From: an uncultured Paracoccaceae bacterium
Lineage (GTDB): Bacteria > Pseudomonadota > Alphaproteobacteria > Rhodobacterales > Rhodobacteraceae
Direction: 5' to 3'
Assembly: GCA_947493255.1 (NCBI GenBank)
Contig: CANLQK010000006.1
Span: forward strand, 282,737-346,736
DNA length: 64,000 nucleotides
Shown piece by piece: positions 7,880 through 16,978 of the stretch. The notes below the pieces were generated by a model. It saw nothing but the letters and a program-made list of their open reading frames with translations. It did not search any database and had not been told where the DNA came from. Position 1 is the first letter of the stretch, and each line of letters opens with the position of its first letter. The position numbers were made by a program, and so were the translations under genes.

Positions 7880-8243
7880 CACGACGTTCTGCTTCTTCTT
7901 TATCCGCTTTGGACAGTCGAACGCTGAGCTTGCGCGTAGCCTCGAGCTTCGCAAGTGCGTTAGCGACAACGACCCGCTCATTTTCGCGGTCGCGTGCGGC
8001 GAGTGCCAGTTCTTTCATGATCAATTTGCGTCGATCTTGCACCCAAGTATCCCACAAAACATCTGCACCGGCACGTGTCGCAGGCGCGTCCAAATCTGCA
8101 TCCTGCGGCCTGTCGAGAGACGCCAACTGAGCCTTTAAATCAATTATTCTTTGGTTGATTTTGGCTAGTCGCGTTTGTTTCGCCCGGAAGACCGCATCCA
8201 AGATAGGAATGAGGTCCAGTATCTGAGACGATTTAGAGCTCAT
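7869..8243 (-). CDS. Small coiled-coil protein of the export operon, FliJ-like candidate
   Basis: A 124-residue, charged, cysteine-free protein predicted to be largely alpha-helical with heptad-like stretches (RAKQTRLAKINQRIIDLKAQL, and ENERVVVANALAKLEATRKL near the C-terminus). It is the fourth gene of the minus-strand operon flhA-fliR-flhB and overlaps the flhB stop by 4 bases. FliJ is a short coiled-coil protein that links FliI to FlhA, and no other fliJ is visible in the window, so this gene is a reasonable positional candidate. No sequence signature proves it, and it could be an unrelated export accessory protein. Its 3' end overlaps the convergent FliL-like gene. Confidence 0.6.
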   Translation of the reverse strand: MSSKSSQILDLIPILDAVFRAKQTRLAKINQRIIDLKAQLASLDRPQDADLDAPATRAGADVLWDTWVQDRRKLIMKELALAARDRENERVVVANALAKLEATRKLSVRLSKADKEEAERRASW

Positions 8244-9316
8244 GTCCTTGCCATTTTCTTAATCCGATCGGCGAACCGGATCGCAGCAGCGACCGCCTTG
8301 AAATGATCACGTGGGATCTGTTCCCCGATTTCGACGGATGCAAATAATGCTCGCGCGGTCGGTGGATCTGAATGAATTGGAACGGCGTGTTCTTGGGCCT
8401 TTTCGCGAATTCTTGCCGCGATTTCATCAACCCCTTTAGCAACACATTCGGGCGCACCACCAACGGTTCGATCCCATTTCAGTGCTACGGCATAATGCGT
8501 CGGGTTTACCACGATAACGTCTGCGTCTGGAACGTCTGCCAACATCTGGTTCATCGCAATCGCGACACCTTTTTGGCGGCGCTGCTGTTTCATCGCTGGA
8601 TCACCGTCAGAGTTTTTGGCCTCGTCTGTCAATTCCTTACGCGACATCCGGTTCTTTCGAAGATGTTCTGCGCGCTGCCAACTGTAGTCGATAACCCCCA
8701 ACGAGATCGCGATAACGAGCACGATCGACATCAATGACATGCAAAGTTGGAGTAGAGTCGTGATCACCTGGCCTGACGACAAGGCCATTGCACCCATAAT
8801 TTCCGGTAAACGTCCATAAAGGAAAAAGAACAAAACGCTCGAATACAGGACAAGCTTTACCGTGCTTTTCCCAAATTCAAAGAGCCCGCTTCTTCCAAAC
8901 TTATTTTTTGCCTGAGAGATCGGCGAGATTCGAGAAAGTTTGAACTCTAGTTTTGTTGGGGCAAACACAAAACTGCGCTGAATTAACAGGGACAGAATCA
9001 CAATACATGCCGGAATGGCAAACCAAGGGCTCAACTGTATTCCGATGTTTCGCACGAACCCGCCCATAAGTGGTGCTCCCGAGGCGCCAAAAACCTGTGA
9101 TGATAAGGTATCTGATTGAGAAATGAGCGAGCTCAGATCACTACCGATATTGATCAAAGTTACGCCACCAATTGTAAACCCAACACCTAGTAATCCCGCA
9201 TAGGCTGCGGCGGTATTCAGGTCGACGGATCGCGGAAACTCGCCCTTTTTGCGGGCTTCATCAAGCTTGTTTTGAGAGGCCTCATATTGCTTATCATCAT
9301 CGTTTTGATCGCTCAT
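8240..9316 (-). CDS. flhB: Flagellar export switch protein FlhB
   Basis: FlhB is the export-gate protein whose self-cleavage switches substrate choice from rod/hook to filament proteins. The 358-residue product has four hydrophobic segments in the first 210 residues and a cytoplasmic domain with the self-cleavage site NPTH at residues 271-274. The flanking sequence ADVIVVNPTHYAVALKW is intact. The N-terminus DDDKQYEASQNKLDEARKKGE is the conserved FlhB opening. It overlaps fliR by 4 bases upstream and the small coiled-coil gene by 4 bases downstream. Confidence 0.97.
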   Translation of the reverse strand: MSDQNDDDKQYEASQNKLDEARKKGEFPRSVDLNTAAAYAGLLGVGFTIGGVTLINIGSDLSSLISQSDTLSSQVFGASGAPLMGGFVRNIGIQLSPWFAIPACIVILSLLIQRSFVFAPTKLEFKLSRISPISQAKNKFGRSGLFEFGKSTVKLVLYSSVLFFFLYGRLPEIMGAMALSSGQVITTLLQLCMSLMSIVLVIAISLGVIDYSWQRAEHLRKNRMSRKELTDEAKNSDGDPAMKQQRRQKGVAIAMNQMLADVPDADVIVVNPTHYAVALKWDRTVGGAPECVAKGVDEIAARIREKAQEHAVPIHSDPPTARALFASVEIGEQIPRDHFKAVAAAIRFADRIKKMART

Positions 9317-10086
9317 GGTTGACCTCGGAATGGATCGATCAAGAACTGCCCTAATGCATTAACCCACAACGACAGCATCAAAGGAGCGGCCAACGTCAAA
9401 ATTATTAAGCCTCCAGCAGTTATGGCTGGCGCACCCACAAACGCGACCATCAGCTGTGGCATTGCTTTGTTAATGATCCCCAATGTGACGTTATAGACCA
9501 GTGAAGCAATCACGAACGGAGCGGCCAAAGTGAAACCCAGCGCGAAGCTTTTCCCAACTTCTGCCACACCAGCACGTGTCACCATCTCAGCGGGGATCAC
9601 GTTTCCCATTGGTACCATTGTATAGCTATGGATCATAAACTCGGCGAACTGAATATGGAGGCCAAATAGGGTGGCCAACGCCAATCCACCAATAACCAAC
9701 ACATGACCCATGGCGGGGAGTGGATCCATTCCACCACCACCAAACAATTGCGACAGGGACGTTGATTGGGCTGCGATAGAGCCTGCAATCTGGATCGCTA
9801 ACACAAACAACCGCAACATCAGCCCCAAAAACAAACCGGTTAAAGTCTCGGCGAATAACAAGCTCACACTTTCAAGGAGTGACACAATCAGCGGGACGGT
9901 TGGGGCAGCGGGTACAATGATAGCCGTAAACGCAATTGCGACCCCAAGTTTGACCCGTGTCGGAATGGATTGTTCACCAAAAACCGGAAGCAACGACACC
10001 ATCGCACCGACCCGCAGAAAGACGACAAAAGCCTTGGTCAGCATTTCTTGCCCAAGGCCAGTTACCAAAGCGAGGTCTTCAATCAC
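9313..10086 (-). CDS. fliR: Flagellar export gate protein FliR
   Basis: FliR is a multi-pass membrane protein of the FliPQR export gate. The 257-residue product has about six hydrophobic segments and the family segments VFLRVGAMVSLLPVFGEQSIP near residues 22-42 and FAEFMIHSYTMVPMG in the middle. It overlaps flhA by 4 bases upstream and flhB by 4 bases downstream, so flhA, fliR and flhB are translationally coupled. Confidence 0.96.
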   Translation of the reverse strand: MIEDLALVTGLGQEMLTKAFVVFLRVGAMVSLLPVFGEQSIPTRVKLGVAIAFTAIIVPAAPTVPLIVSLLESVSLLFAETLTGLFLGLMLRLFVLAIQIAGSIAAQSTSLSQLFGGGGMDPLPAMGHVLVIGGLALATLFGLHIQFAEFMIHSYTMVPMGNVIPAEMVTRAGVAEVGKSFALGFTLAAPFVIASLVYNVTLGIINKAMPQLMVAFVGAPAITAGGLIILTLAAPLMLSLWVNALGQFLIDPFRGQP

Positions 10087-12191
10087 GCAGACACCAATCC
10101 GACCAACGCCGGTTGGGCATCTATTCCTATTTCTTCAAACGACAAGACCGGGTTAGGCAGACCTTTTGCCGAAAGTACTGTTTTCAAGAAACGTCGGCGC
10201 TTCATTGAGGTCACGACCGCGGGATAAGCACCGGCTTCGCCAGCTGTCGTGACCTTATCCGATATCGCGTTGGCTAAGCGATTGAATTCTTCTGGCGGTA
10301 GCGCGACATCTCCTGGTCCGCGTTCTGTGACAATTTGATAGGTCGCGAACGTATCTTCCCATTCCGGCGCCAACTGAACCAGCGGGATGGTACCATCAGG
10401 GCGGCGCATTTCGGCAACGAGTTGGAACCCTAACCTTTGCCGAACATGTTCCGTCACACCCTCAACGGATGGATAAAGTTGCCTCCCCTCTGCCGTCGCT
10501 TCAATAATGAGTGACAGATTGCGAATGGAGACTCGTTCTTCCAGTAGAAGGCGAAGCACGGATAACAACATATCAATTGGCACTTTATCTGGTACAAGTT
10601 CATCTAGCATTTTGCGGTTCGCCTCGGCCCGAACCGCATCCGAGAGGCTACACATTTCATCCATTAATCGCCGTAGAGCTTTTAAGGTCATGAGACGGCC
10701 AAAGTTCTTTTTGATGACTTCCAAAAGGTGAGTTGCCAAAACCTCTGTTGGGTGAACTGTCGTCAATCCATTTAGTGACGCAACTTCTTGGTCTTCGGGA
10801 TGAATCCATCGAGCTGGTGCGCCGTACACTGGTTCGTCCACATCTTGACCTTCAGGTGCTGGTGCTTCCGGACCAGCAAGCAAAGTGAGGATACGGCCAG
10901 GTTGCAAACGATTTCGGACTTGTTCGACGCCTTGGACAAGAATGCGATAATGATTTTCAGGAAGTGTAACATTATCGGTCAACCTGATCTCAGGCAGAAG
11001 TACCCCAAATTCAGTGGCAACATGGTTTCGCATATTCCCAATTCGAACATCAAGCCCTACGCCAGGATCAAGAACCATATCGACAAGGTCAGCTGAAAAC
11101 TCGACATGGATATCGTCTAAATCCAAAAGATCGCCCAAACGCTCGCGCGCAGGGGCGGCCTCTGGTTGGATCGAAGCAGCGATCGCATCAGCCTCCTCCT
11201 TTTCCAATCTTATTTTTCCGAACCATGCTGCGGCACCTAAAACCATAGACCCCACCACGAATGGAAGAAATGGAAGCCCCGGAACCAGAGCAAACAAGAA
11301 CATCAGGACACCAACCGTCGCTAACGCAGCAGGATGCCCACCCAACTGTGCGGACAAGGCCTGATCAGTAGCGCCAGTTGCCCCACCACGCGCAAGTAAT
11401 AGCGCGGCAGAAATTGAGATGATTACAGATGGAATCTGGTTTACCAAACCATCACCAACGGTGAGAATAGCGTATGTTTCAAATGCCGTGCCAAGAGGCA
11501 TACCGTGAACCGCGGCTCCCATTATAAGCCCCATAATCAAGTTGAGTGCCGTGATTAAGAGCCCGGCAATCGCGTCCCCCTTAACAAACTTCGATGCCCC
11601 ATCAAGTGAACCGAAAAAGGTTGTCTCAGCCTGCTCTATTTCGCGGCGGCGTTTGGCTTCTGTATGGTCGATTGCGCCAGCGCTCATGTCGCTGTCGATC
11701 GCAAGCTGTTTGCCTGGCATTCCGTCTAGCGCAAATCGAGCGCCAACTTCCGCCATCCGCGTTGCGCCCTTATTAATGACAACGAAGTTAACAATGAGCA
11801 AAACACCAAAAACGACGAGCCCAAGAAAAACACTTCCGCCCATGACGAAACTCGCAAAGCCTTCAATCACATCACCAGCCGCACCTGTACCGGTGTGACC
11901 CTGCCCGATTATCAATTTCGTGGACGATACATTTAACGATAATCGTAACATCAATGACGCAAGTAAGATCGTGGGGAAGGCCGAGAAATCTAGAGGGCGT
12001 TCGATGAAAAGCGTAACTGTGAAGATCAAGATTGCCAAACCAAACGATGCGGCAAGCCCAACATCAAGTACCCATGACGGCATCGGCAAGATCATCATGA
12101 CAATGATTGCCATCAACGCCAAAGCAAGCAAAATTGTAGGTTGGAATATTGATCGCAAAGTTAGGTTAGGCATGCCTAACCTCTTCTTCAT
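10083..12191 (-). CDS. flhA: Flagellar export apparatus protein FlhA
   Basis: FlhA is the largest export-gate protein and is the docking ring for chaperone-substrate complexes. The 702-residue product has family length, about eight membrane segments in the first 330 residues, and a large cytoplasmic C-terminal domain. Typical motifs are visible: FERPLDFSAFPTILL-type text near residues 63-78, VINKGATRMAEVGARFALDGMPGKQ near 140-165, and MDEMCSLSDAVRAEANRK in the cytoplasmic part. An AAGGAAG ribosome site precedes the ATG at 12191. It is the first gene of flhA-fliR-flhB-coiled-coil, and its promoter should lie in 12192-12299, where no CtrA-type box is seen. Confidence 0.97.
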   Translation of the reverse strand: MKKRLGMPNLTLRSIFQPTILLALALMAIIVMMILPMPSWVLDVGLAASFGLAILIFTVTLFIERPLDFSAFPTILLASLMLRLSLNVSSTKLIIGQGHTGTGAAGDVIEGFASFVMGGSVFLGLVVFGVLLIVNFVVINKGATRMAEVGARFALDGMPGKQLAIDSDMSAGAIDHTEAKRRREIEQAETTFFGSLDGASKFVKGDAIAGLLITALNLIMGLIMGAAVHGMPLGTAFETYAILTVGDGLVNQIPSVIISISAALLLARGGATGATDQALSAQLGGHPAALATVGVLMFLFALVPGLPFLPFVVGSMVLGAAAWFGKIRLEKEEADAIAASIQPEAAPARERLGDLLDLDDIHVEFSADLVDMVLDPGVGLDVRIGNMRNHVATEFGVLLPEIRLTDNVTLPENHYRILVQGVEQVRNRLQPGRILTLLAGPEAPAPEGQDVDEPVYGAPARWIHPEDQEVASLNGLTTVHPTEVLATHLLEVIKKNFGRLMTLKALRRLMDEMCSLSDAVRAEANRKMLDELVPDKVPIDMLLSVLRLLLEERVSIRNLSLIIEATAEGRQLYPSVEGVTEHVRQRLGFQLVAEMRRPDGTIPLVQLAPEWEDTFATYQIVTERGPGDVALPPEEFNRLANAISDKVTTAGEAGAYPAVVTSMKRRRFLKTVLSAKGLPNPVLSFEEIGIDAQPALVGLVSA

Positions 12192-12299
12192 CCCAAAACT
12201 TCCTTGATCCGGCGTCGTTATATTTTTTCATGGCCATGCGCTTTCTGCTGCAAGTCCATCTACGGTTAGAGATCAAACGTTTCGAAATAGTAACCAGAG

Positions 12300-14498
12300 C
12301 TATTGACTGGCAGGTGTCACTCCATCGAAACGAAGAAGAAGATTTTCGACCGTACGGCGGCTTTCTTGTGATTGAGCGAGCAGAGCGCGTCGATCGGCTA
12401 AGCTAGCGGTAGCATCCAATCCGCTTTCCGAAATTACTGTTCTAGCGAAATCTGCTAGAACGGGGTCGCTTTCTAACGTCAATCGTTCCCAAGCCTCAGC
12501 CCTAAATTGAAGGTCCGGCGTTGAAGCCGCTTGATCACCCTCCAAAGCTTCAATTGCGTCTCTATATTCGCCAAGCCCAGAATAAGCCGCTGCGCGTAGA
12601 CTACGGGACCTCTCGTCGGTCATACCTTGAAGGACTTCAATAGTTTGCGCGTAATTCTCTAGGTCTAACGAAGCTTCCGCCCGAAGGAAGCGCCGTTCTG
12701 CTGCGTGCTCCCTTACCCCACTGCCAGTCATGATATTGAGAGCACTGTCAGGGAAACCAAGGCTAATTAGACGGCTAGCCATCGCATTTTCGGTTTTGTC
12801 TGAAAGGAAATCGGGACGCTCGTTCATTGCTAAATTCAGGAAAACGCCTGAAGGGCCTTTTTCGGTAAGTTGCAGATAGATTGCATCGCTTACCTGATTG
12901 CCTGATTCATCTGACCTATCATTGATCGTACCGAGTGCACGAACAAATTCACCACGTGCGGCCCAGCCGAGTGCTTCGGTCGCCGTCAGCTCATGGGAAA
13001 CACTTTGTTCTTCAAATTCTACTGCCAATGCCTGCAGTAAAATCAAGTCCGACTCTGTCGGAACTTCCCCATCTTCCAACTTGAGAGTTACCAATCGAAT
13101 TGCCGCTCTTGGCGATAGCCTTACGGAATCGTTTGCTTGAGTTCGTAAGAGTTCAAGGGCCCTTTGTAGGTCATTGTTCTGTTCTGCGACAAAGGCACGC
13201 GCAACCTGAACATCAGGATCTTGTTCAGCATCATGTCCTTTTATTGAACGTAAAACTTGATCTGCGCGATCCGGCATCTCTACTGTCAGAAATGCCTCGG
13301 ATAGCCTTGGCGCGATGTGCCCACGGAGCGGTTGCGGCAACTGTAAAAATGACTTCATTATATCATTGGCTTGGGTGTTGGTTTCTAGCATTTGCGGCAT
13401 CGCAACAAATGCCCAGAATGCACCTGCCGTTTCACAGTGCCTTTGAGAGCTTAACAGCGGATAATCGGTGTCCCTTTCGTCAAATAAATTTGCGAGTTCG
13501 ATTAGGACTTGGCGGGATTGACTGGCCGATTGGGTGATCGACAAGGCCACCAAAGCTTCGGCTCCAAACCCAAAGTGCAAGTAGAGGCGTGCAAGGTCTG
13601 TTTCCGCTTCAACAGGCTCTTCTCCGAACTCTCCGGCAAGCACATCTGACAACGCGGCAACTTGTTCATACAAACCGTTTCCATCACCCCAGTTTTCTAT
13701 CTGGAACAGTTCTGCTGGCAAACAGCGCTGTCCCATTGAACCAAGTAACGCGGAGCCTAAGCCCGCAAGATTCTCATCAAGCGCAGTCGATACATCTAAA
13801 CCAGGTAGCGGAAATACAGTATAATTTTCAGTCTGCTCTAACGGTACAGGCTCCGAATGCGGGTCAAGAGATTCCGCGTTTACCATCGATTCACCCGGTA
13901 GGTTTTGGAGGTTTGGAACTAAAAACCCTTGAGAAGCTGCACGTGCGATTCCCTCAAGCAAAGTCGCTTCGAAAACGTTGACTTGTTCGGTTGTGTCGAG
14001 ATCATTGACTTGAGGCATCGCGCGATACTTTGTCAGCGAGAGGCCACCGGCAAATTCCCTTATATCCGGCAAAACTGTGTTTTCTGACTGCGGCATGACA
14101 ACACTCGGAGAGACCGGTACAAAGGCTGGCTCCTTAGCGATCTCTGCTTCTTCCGCATCGAGAATATCTAGAACAAGCCGGTCGGAACGCCAAAGAAACG
14201 TTTCGATAGAACACGCGCATGATAGCTGTAGTTCCAACGTATCTTGTTTCACTTGCACAAGCCTCTGAAGCCGTGTGCGTGGAATGCGCTCAAAGACTTC
14301 GCTGATGTCGAATCCGTCGGTCTGCCCATCTAACAACAGTCGATAACCTTTGTCAGTTTGGTCAACACTCCAGACCGCGCCGTCAGAAATAGACAGGACC
14401 AGTCGGGAGAAGTTTTCATGTTCCCCACTCCGGACTGACACCACGTCCGCAAATGCGGGAATTGGAACTAACAACATTAGGAGCAATTGGCGGATCAT
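12300..14498 (-). CDS. Secreted repeat protein of the motA operon (unknown function)
   Basis: A 732-residue protein with a signal peptide (about residues 1-17, cleavage near AFA-DVV). A beta-rich N-terminal domain (about 20-115) resembles AMIN domains, with SRLVLSISDGAVWSV and ending DRLVLDILDAEE. A long helical part with TPR-like spacing follows, containing FVAEQNNDLQRALELL, YSGLGEYRDAIEALEG and similar units. It should act in the periplasm, where AMIN domains bind peptidoglycan or secretins. Its start overlaps the motA stop by 4 bases, so it is co-translated with the stator protein and is a candidate periplasmic stator or basal-body partner. It is not recognisable as MotC by sequence. The function is unknown. 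Confidence 0.7.
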   Translation of the reverse strand: MIRQLLLMLLVPIPAFADVVSVRSGEHENFSRLVLSISDGAVWSVDQTDKGYRLLLDGQTDGFDISEVFERIPRTRLQRLVQVKQDTLELQLSCACSIETFLWRSDRLVLDILDAEEAEIAKEPAFVPVSPSVVMPQSENTVLPDIREFAGGLSLTKYRAMPQVNDLDTTEQVNVFEATLLEGIARAASQGFLVPNLQNLPGESMVNAESLDPHSEPVPLEQTENYTVFPLPGLDVSTALDENLAGLGSALLGSMGQRCLPAELFQIENWGDGNGLYEQVAALSDVLAGEFGEEPVEAETDLARLYLHFGFGAEALVALSITQSASQSRQVLIELANLFDERDTDYPLLSSQRHCETAGAFWAFVAMPQMLETNTQANDIMKSFLQLPQPLRGHIAPRLSEAFLTVEMPDRADQVLRSIKGHDAEQDPDVQVARAFVAEQNNDLQRALELLRTQANDSVRLSPRAAIRLVTLKLEDGEVPTESDLILLQALAVEFEEQSVSHELTATEALGWAARGEFVRALGTINDRSDESGNQVSDAIYLQLTEKGPSGVFLNLAMNERPDFLSDKTENAMASRLISLGFPDSALNIMTGSGVREHAAERRFLRAEASLDLENYAQTIEVLQGMTDERSRSLRAAAYSGLGEYRDAIEALEGDQAASTPDLQFRAEAWERLTLESDPVLADFARTVISESGLDATASLADRRALLAQSQESRRTVENLLLRFDGVTPASQ

Positions 14499-15364
14499 GC
14501 GGCTTCCTGTTTGACAGCTTTCAAAGCGTCTTCGAGATCTGAAAAACTCGGCCTGCAGTGTCCTGGGGTGTTTTGACGTCCAACCTCGATACAGATGTTT
14601 GGTGCGTGTTGATAAAGATTAGCTACGAGCACCTCTCTAATCAGCTGGTAAAAGTGCCCATCTTCCTCAACAACAGTCTGAACCTTACCTGCAAACGGAC
14701 CAACGAGACCGTACGCCAGAAAGACCCCGAGGAAAGTCCCGACAAGGGCACCGCCGATCATCTTTCCCAATACTTCCGGCGGTTGGTCGATTGATCCCAT
14801 CGTTTTAATGACACCCAAGACCGCGGCAACAATCCCCAACGCCGGAAGACCATCTGCAACAGACTGCAACGCATGTGTTCCATGCATGCTGTGATGCAAA
14901 TTCGCCTCGATCCTCTTTTCAAGAACTTCTTCAACTTGATGCGGGTCATCGTAATTCATTGATGCGGAGCGCAATGTATCGCAAATCAAGGCGACAGCTT
15001 CATTGTCCGCGAGAATTTTGGGGTATCGAGAAAAGACGGAGCTGTCTTGGGGTTCTTCAATATGGGATTCGAGTGCGACAGGATTTGACCTCGCGATCCG
15101 GATCAACTCGAATAGCAAACACAAGAGATCACGGTAATCGTCTGATTTCCATTTGGTTCCCTTAAAGACCTTTCCAACGTCCTTCAGTGTATGTTTGATT
15201 CCTGGCATATCGTTAGAAATTACAAATGCCCCAATGGCTGCCCCACCGATCATGATCATTTCAAATGGAAGGGCTTTCAGAATGAGGCCCATCTTCCCGC
15301 CTGCCAAAATATAGCCTCCGAAGACCATCACAAAAATAATAACGATTCCGACAATACCGATCAT
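14495..15364 (-). CDS. motA: Flagellar motor stator protein MotA
   Basis: MotA forms, with MotB, the proton-driven stator unit. The product (289 residues from the ATG at 15364, with an alternative TTG one codon upstream) has four membrane segments. A cytoplasmic loop carries the torque-generating charged stretch LFELIRIARSNPVALESHIEEP, with the conserved Arg and Glu that face FliG. The prolines in DGLPALGIVAAVLGVIKTMG and LVGPFAGKV near the third and fourth membrane segments are present. It lies between the motE-like gene and the secreted 732-residue protein, while motB is 10 kb away. The proton type is inferred from the family and not tested by sequence. Confidence 0.96.
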   Translation of the reverse strand: MIGIVGIVIIFVMVFGGYILAGGKMGLILKALPFEMIMIGGAAIGAFVISNDMPGIKHTLKDVGKVFKGTKWKSDDYRDLLCLLFELIRIARSNPVALESHIEEPQDSSVFSRYPKILADNEAVALICDTLRSASMNYDDPHQVEEVLEKRIEANLHHSMHGTHALQSVADGLPALGIVAAVLGVIKTMGSIDQPPEVLGKMIGGALVGTFLGVFLAYGLVGPFAGKVQTVVEEDGHFYQLIREVLVANLYQHAPNICIEVGRQNTPGHCRPSFSDLEDALKAVKQEAA

Positions 15365-15429
15365 CAACCATGCCCCATTTGCTGTGGTCTGTGTTTCGCA
15401 AAGAAAAGTTAAAGTTCCGTCAGTAACAG

Positions 15430-15993
15430 CTATTCAACTGGTGCATTTGCGTTTCGACCTGCAATTATTGCGCTTACGGAATAAGCGACTTGCGGCTCCA
15501 TCCCGGCCATGATCGCAGCAGCGGCATCAGGCCGCATCCTCACCAAAAAACCAGCCGAAAACTCTGGTGCCATCTGCCCAAATAGCCCAACAGCATCGGC
15601 AGGTTTCATACTTTCGTAAACAGCTGTGAGACGTGCAATATCATTATCATTTGCGGTCTCAGACAAAGCCAGCGCCGCCATTAACGATTGTTCAGCGGCC
15701 TCTAGTTCTGAAAGCCTTTCTTTCAGCTCCTGCTCGGCAACTGTGAGCGCACGAAGTCGATCGTCGATCGCCAGTTCTCGTTCATTGATCCGACTCTCGC
15801 GTTCAGTCATAGCCGTTAGAACAAGGTCGACATCTTCTTCATGTGTTTCATCCTGCACCACGGGTTCTTCGACGCGCGCCTGAGCAATTGCCATCGCAGG
15901 CCCCATACCAATTACGATTCGGATCGCACCGGACATCGAAAGCAAGACCGCCACGGTCACAAGGACCTGTTTTTGCCTCAAACGTTTCGCCAT
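15430..15993 (-). CDS. MotE-like flagellar motor protein (MgtE N-terminal-type domain)
   Basis: A 187-residue protein with one N-terminal membrane segment (about residues 9-36), a long charged coiled-coil (about 60-110, ERESRINERELAIDDRL and following), and a C-terminal domain resembling the MgtE N-terminal fold, with YESMKPADAVGLFGQMAPE and VRMRPDAAAAIMAGMEP. This architecture is that of MotE-type proteins, which in rhizobia help MotC folding and motility. The gene lies in the fliL-motA operon, 3 bases after the small membrane gene and 65 bases before motA. The call is supported by domain order and context. Confidence 0.75.
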   Translation of the reverse strand: MAKRLRQKQVLVTVAVLLSMSGAIRIVIGMGPAMAIAQARVEEPVVQDETHEEDVDLVLTAMTERESRINERELAIDDRLRALTVAEQELKERLSELEAAEQSLMAALALSETANDNDIARLTAVYESMKPADAVGLFGQMAPEFSAGFLVRMRPDAAAAIMAGMEPQVAYSVSAIIAGRNANAPVE

Positions 15994-15995
15994 TG

Positions 15996-16352
15996 TTAAC
16001 GCACCTCTCCATCTACGAGAGGTTGGCGAACAAAAAACGGGTCGATAGGCGTCTCTGCTTCAGCTGGTTCTGGAAGATCATGCAAGGACGCCATCAGGAG
16101 CTCAAGCCGCTTAGCGGCTGCTTCTGCCGATCTAGACTGTGTGGCCAAGCCATTCGCAGACGCGGCAGTCGCAGCTTCGGCTTTCCGAAGTGCCTTAGAA
16201 AGATCATCGACCTGAACGGAAAGCACCGCAATGGCCCCTCCAACGCCCTGTTCAAGATCTGTGAAACGACGCAAACGCCGTGACAGAATAAAACAATACA
16301 AAGCGGCAGACATTGCCCCCGCCGCCAGTAAAATATCGGCGATAAATGCCAT
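15996..16352 (-). CDS. Small membrane coiled-coil protein of the stator operon
   Basis: A 118-residue protein with one N-terminal membrane segment (about residues 5-22), then a helical stretch rich in alanine with heptad-like spacing (DDLSKALRKAEAATAASANG). The C-terminus is short and proline-rich (DLPEPAEAETPIDPFFV). It resembles the DUF6468 type of flagellar-cluster proteins, but that assignment is tentative. It sits between fliL (12 bases upstream) and the motE-like gene (2 bases downstream), so it belongs to the stator operon. No enzymatic motif is seen, and it is probably a scaffold at the basal body. Confidence 0.6.
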   Translation of the reverse strand: MAFIADILLAAGAMSAALYCFILSRRLRRFTDLEQGVGGAIAVLSVQVDDLSKALRKAEAATAASANGLATQSRSAEAAAKRLELLMASLHDLPEPAEAETPIDPFFVRQPLVDGEVR

Positions 16353-16364
16353 AGCTGTCCCCTT

Positions 16365-16862
16365 CTAGTTCAGCACAAATTCCATAATGAGAATGTCATT
16401 GACCCTACCGTCACCAACGACGACTTGAACCCGTCGCAACATTTGTGCACGCAACCGAATCAACGCTGTCGGGTCTTCAAGATCGGACAACTTTACAGCT
16501 CTAAGGTACCCATTCAGAACGTCCACCACACGTGGCAAGAGGCTGGCCACCTCTTCCGAATGCTCGGGGTTCACTTCTAATTGCGCCGTGAACAACAGAT
16601 GGCGAGCAGCGGCCGATTCCGGCAGATTGATGACGAGCGTTTCCAAAGGAACGAAGGCTAAAGCCGGCAACTCCTCTGCTACCTCTACCGCAGCAACGTG
16701 TTCGTCAGGCGCGCTCCCTCCGATCAAGCCGGATTTAACAGCCATAAAGCCACCACCACCGCCTATTAGCGCGAGAACAACACCGATGATCAGTGGCAAC
16801 TTCGAACGCTTTACAGGCGCGTCATCCAATAGGTCTTCATCTGCGGTTGCGTCGTCAGCCAT
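16365..16862 (-). CDS. fliL: Flagellar basal-body protein FliL
   Basis: FliL is a single-pass inner-membrane protein that surrounds the stator and supports torque. The 165-residue product has a short acidic cytoplasmic N-terminus, a membrane segment (about residues 22-45, KLPLIIGVVLALIGGGGGFM), and a periplasmic domain. That domain contains FVPLETLVINLPESAAARHLLFTAQLEV and ends with MLRRVQVVVGDGRVNDILIMEFVLN, a typical FliL tail. It is the first gene of the minus-strand operon leading to motA and is divergent from fliF across a CtrA-type box. The window holds a second FliL-like gene at 7370-7879. Confidence 0.93.
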   Translation of the reverse strand: MADDATADEDLLDDAPVKRSKLPLIIGVVLALIGGGGGFMAVKSGLIGGSAPDEHVAAVEVAEELPALAFVPLETLVINLPESAAARHLLFTAQLEVNPEHSEEVASLLPRVVDVLNGYLRAVKLSDLEDPTALIRLRAQMLRRVQVVVGDGRVNDILIMEFVLN

Positions 16863-16906
16863 ACGCTATTCCTTTCTCATCTCAATCTTCATTAACCGCA
16901 AAGGCA

Positions 16907-16921
16907 CTAACCGATTGTTAA
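16907..16921. promoter_or_regulatory. CtrA-type box between fliL and fliF
   Basis: CTAA, seven bases, TTAA matches the alphaproteobacterial CtrA consensus TTAA-N7-TTAA with one base changed. It lies between divergent fliL and fliF, so one site could serve both operons. TTAAGGCTGAA continues to the right. A near-identical box lies before flgE. Confidence 0.6.
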
Positions 16922-16978
16922 GGCTGAACGGACTATTGAAGGACATCGGCAGAATTCGGTGGATGAGGGAGAACCCCA

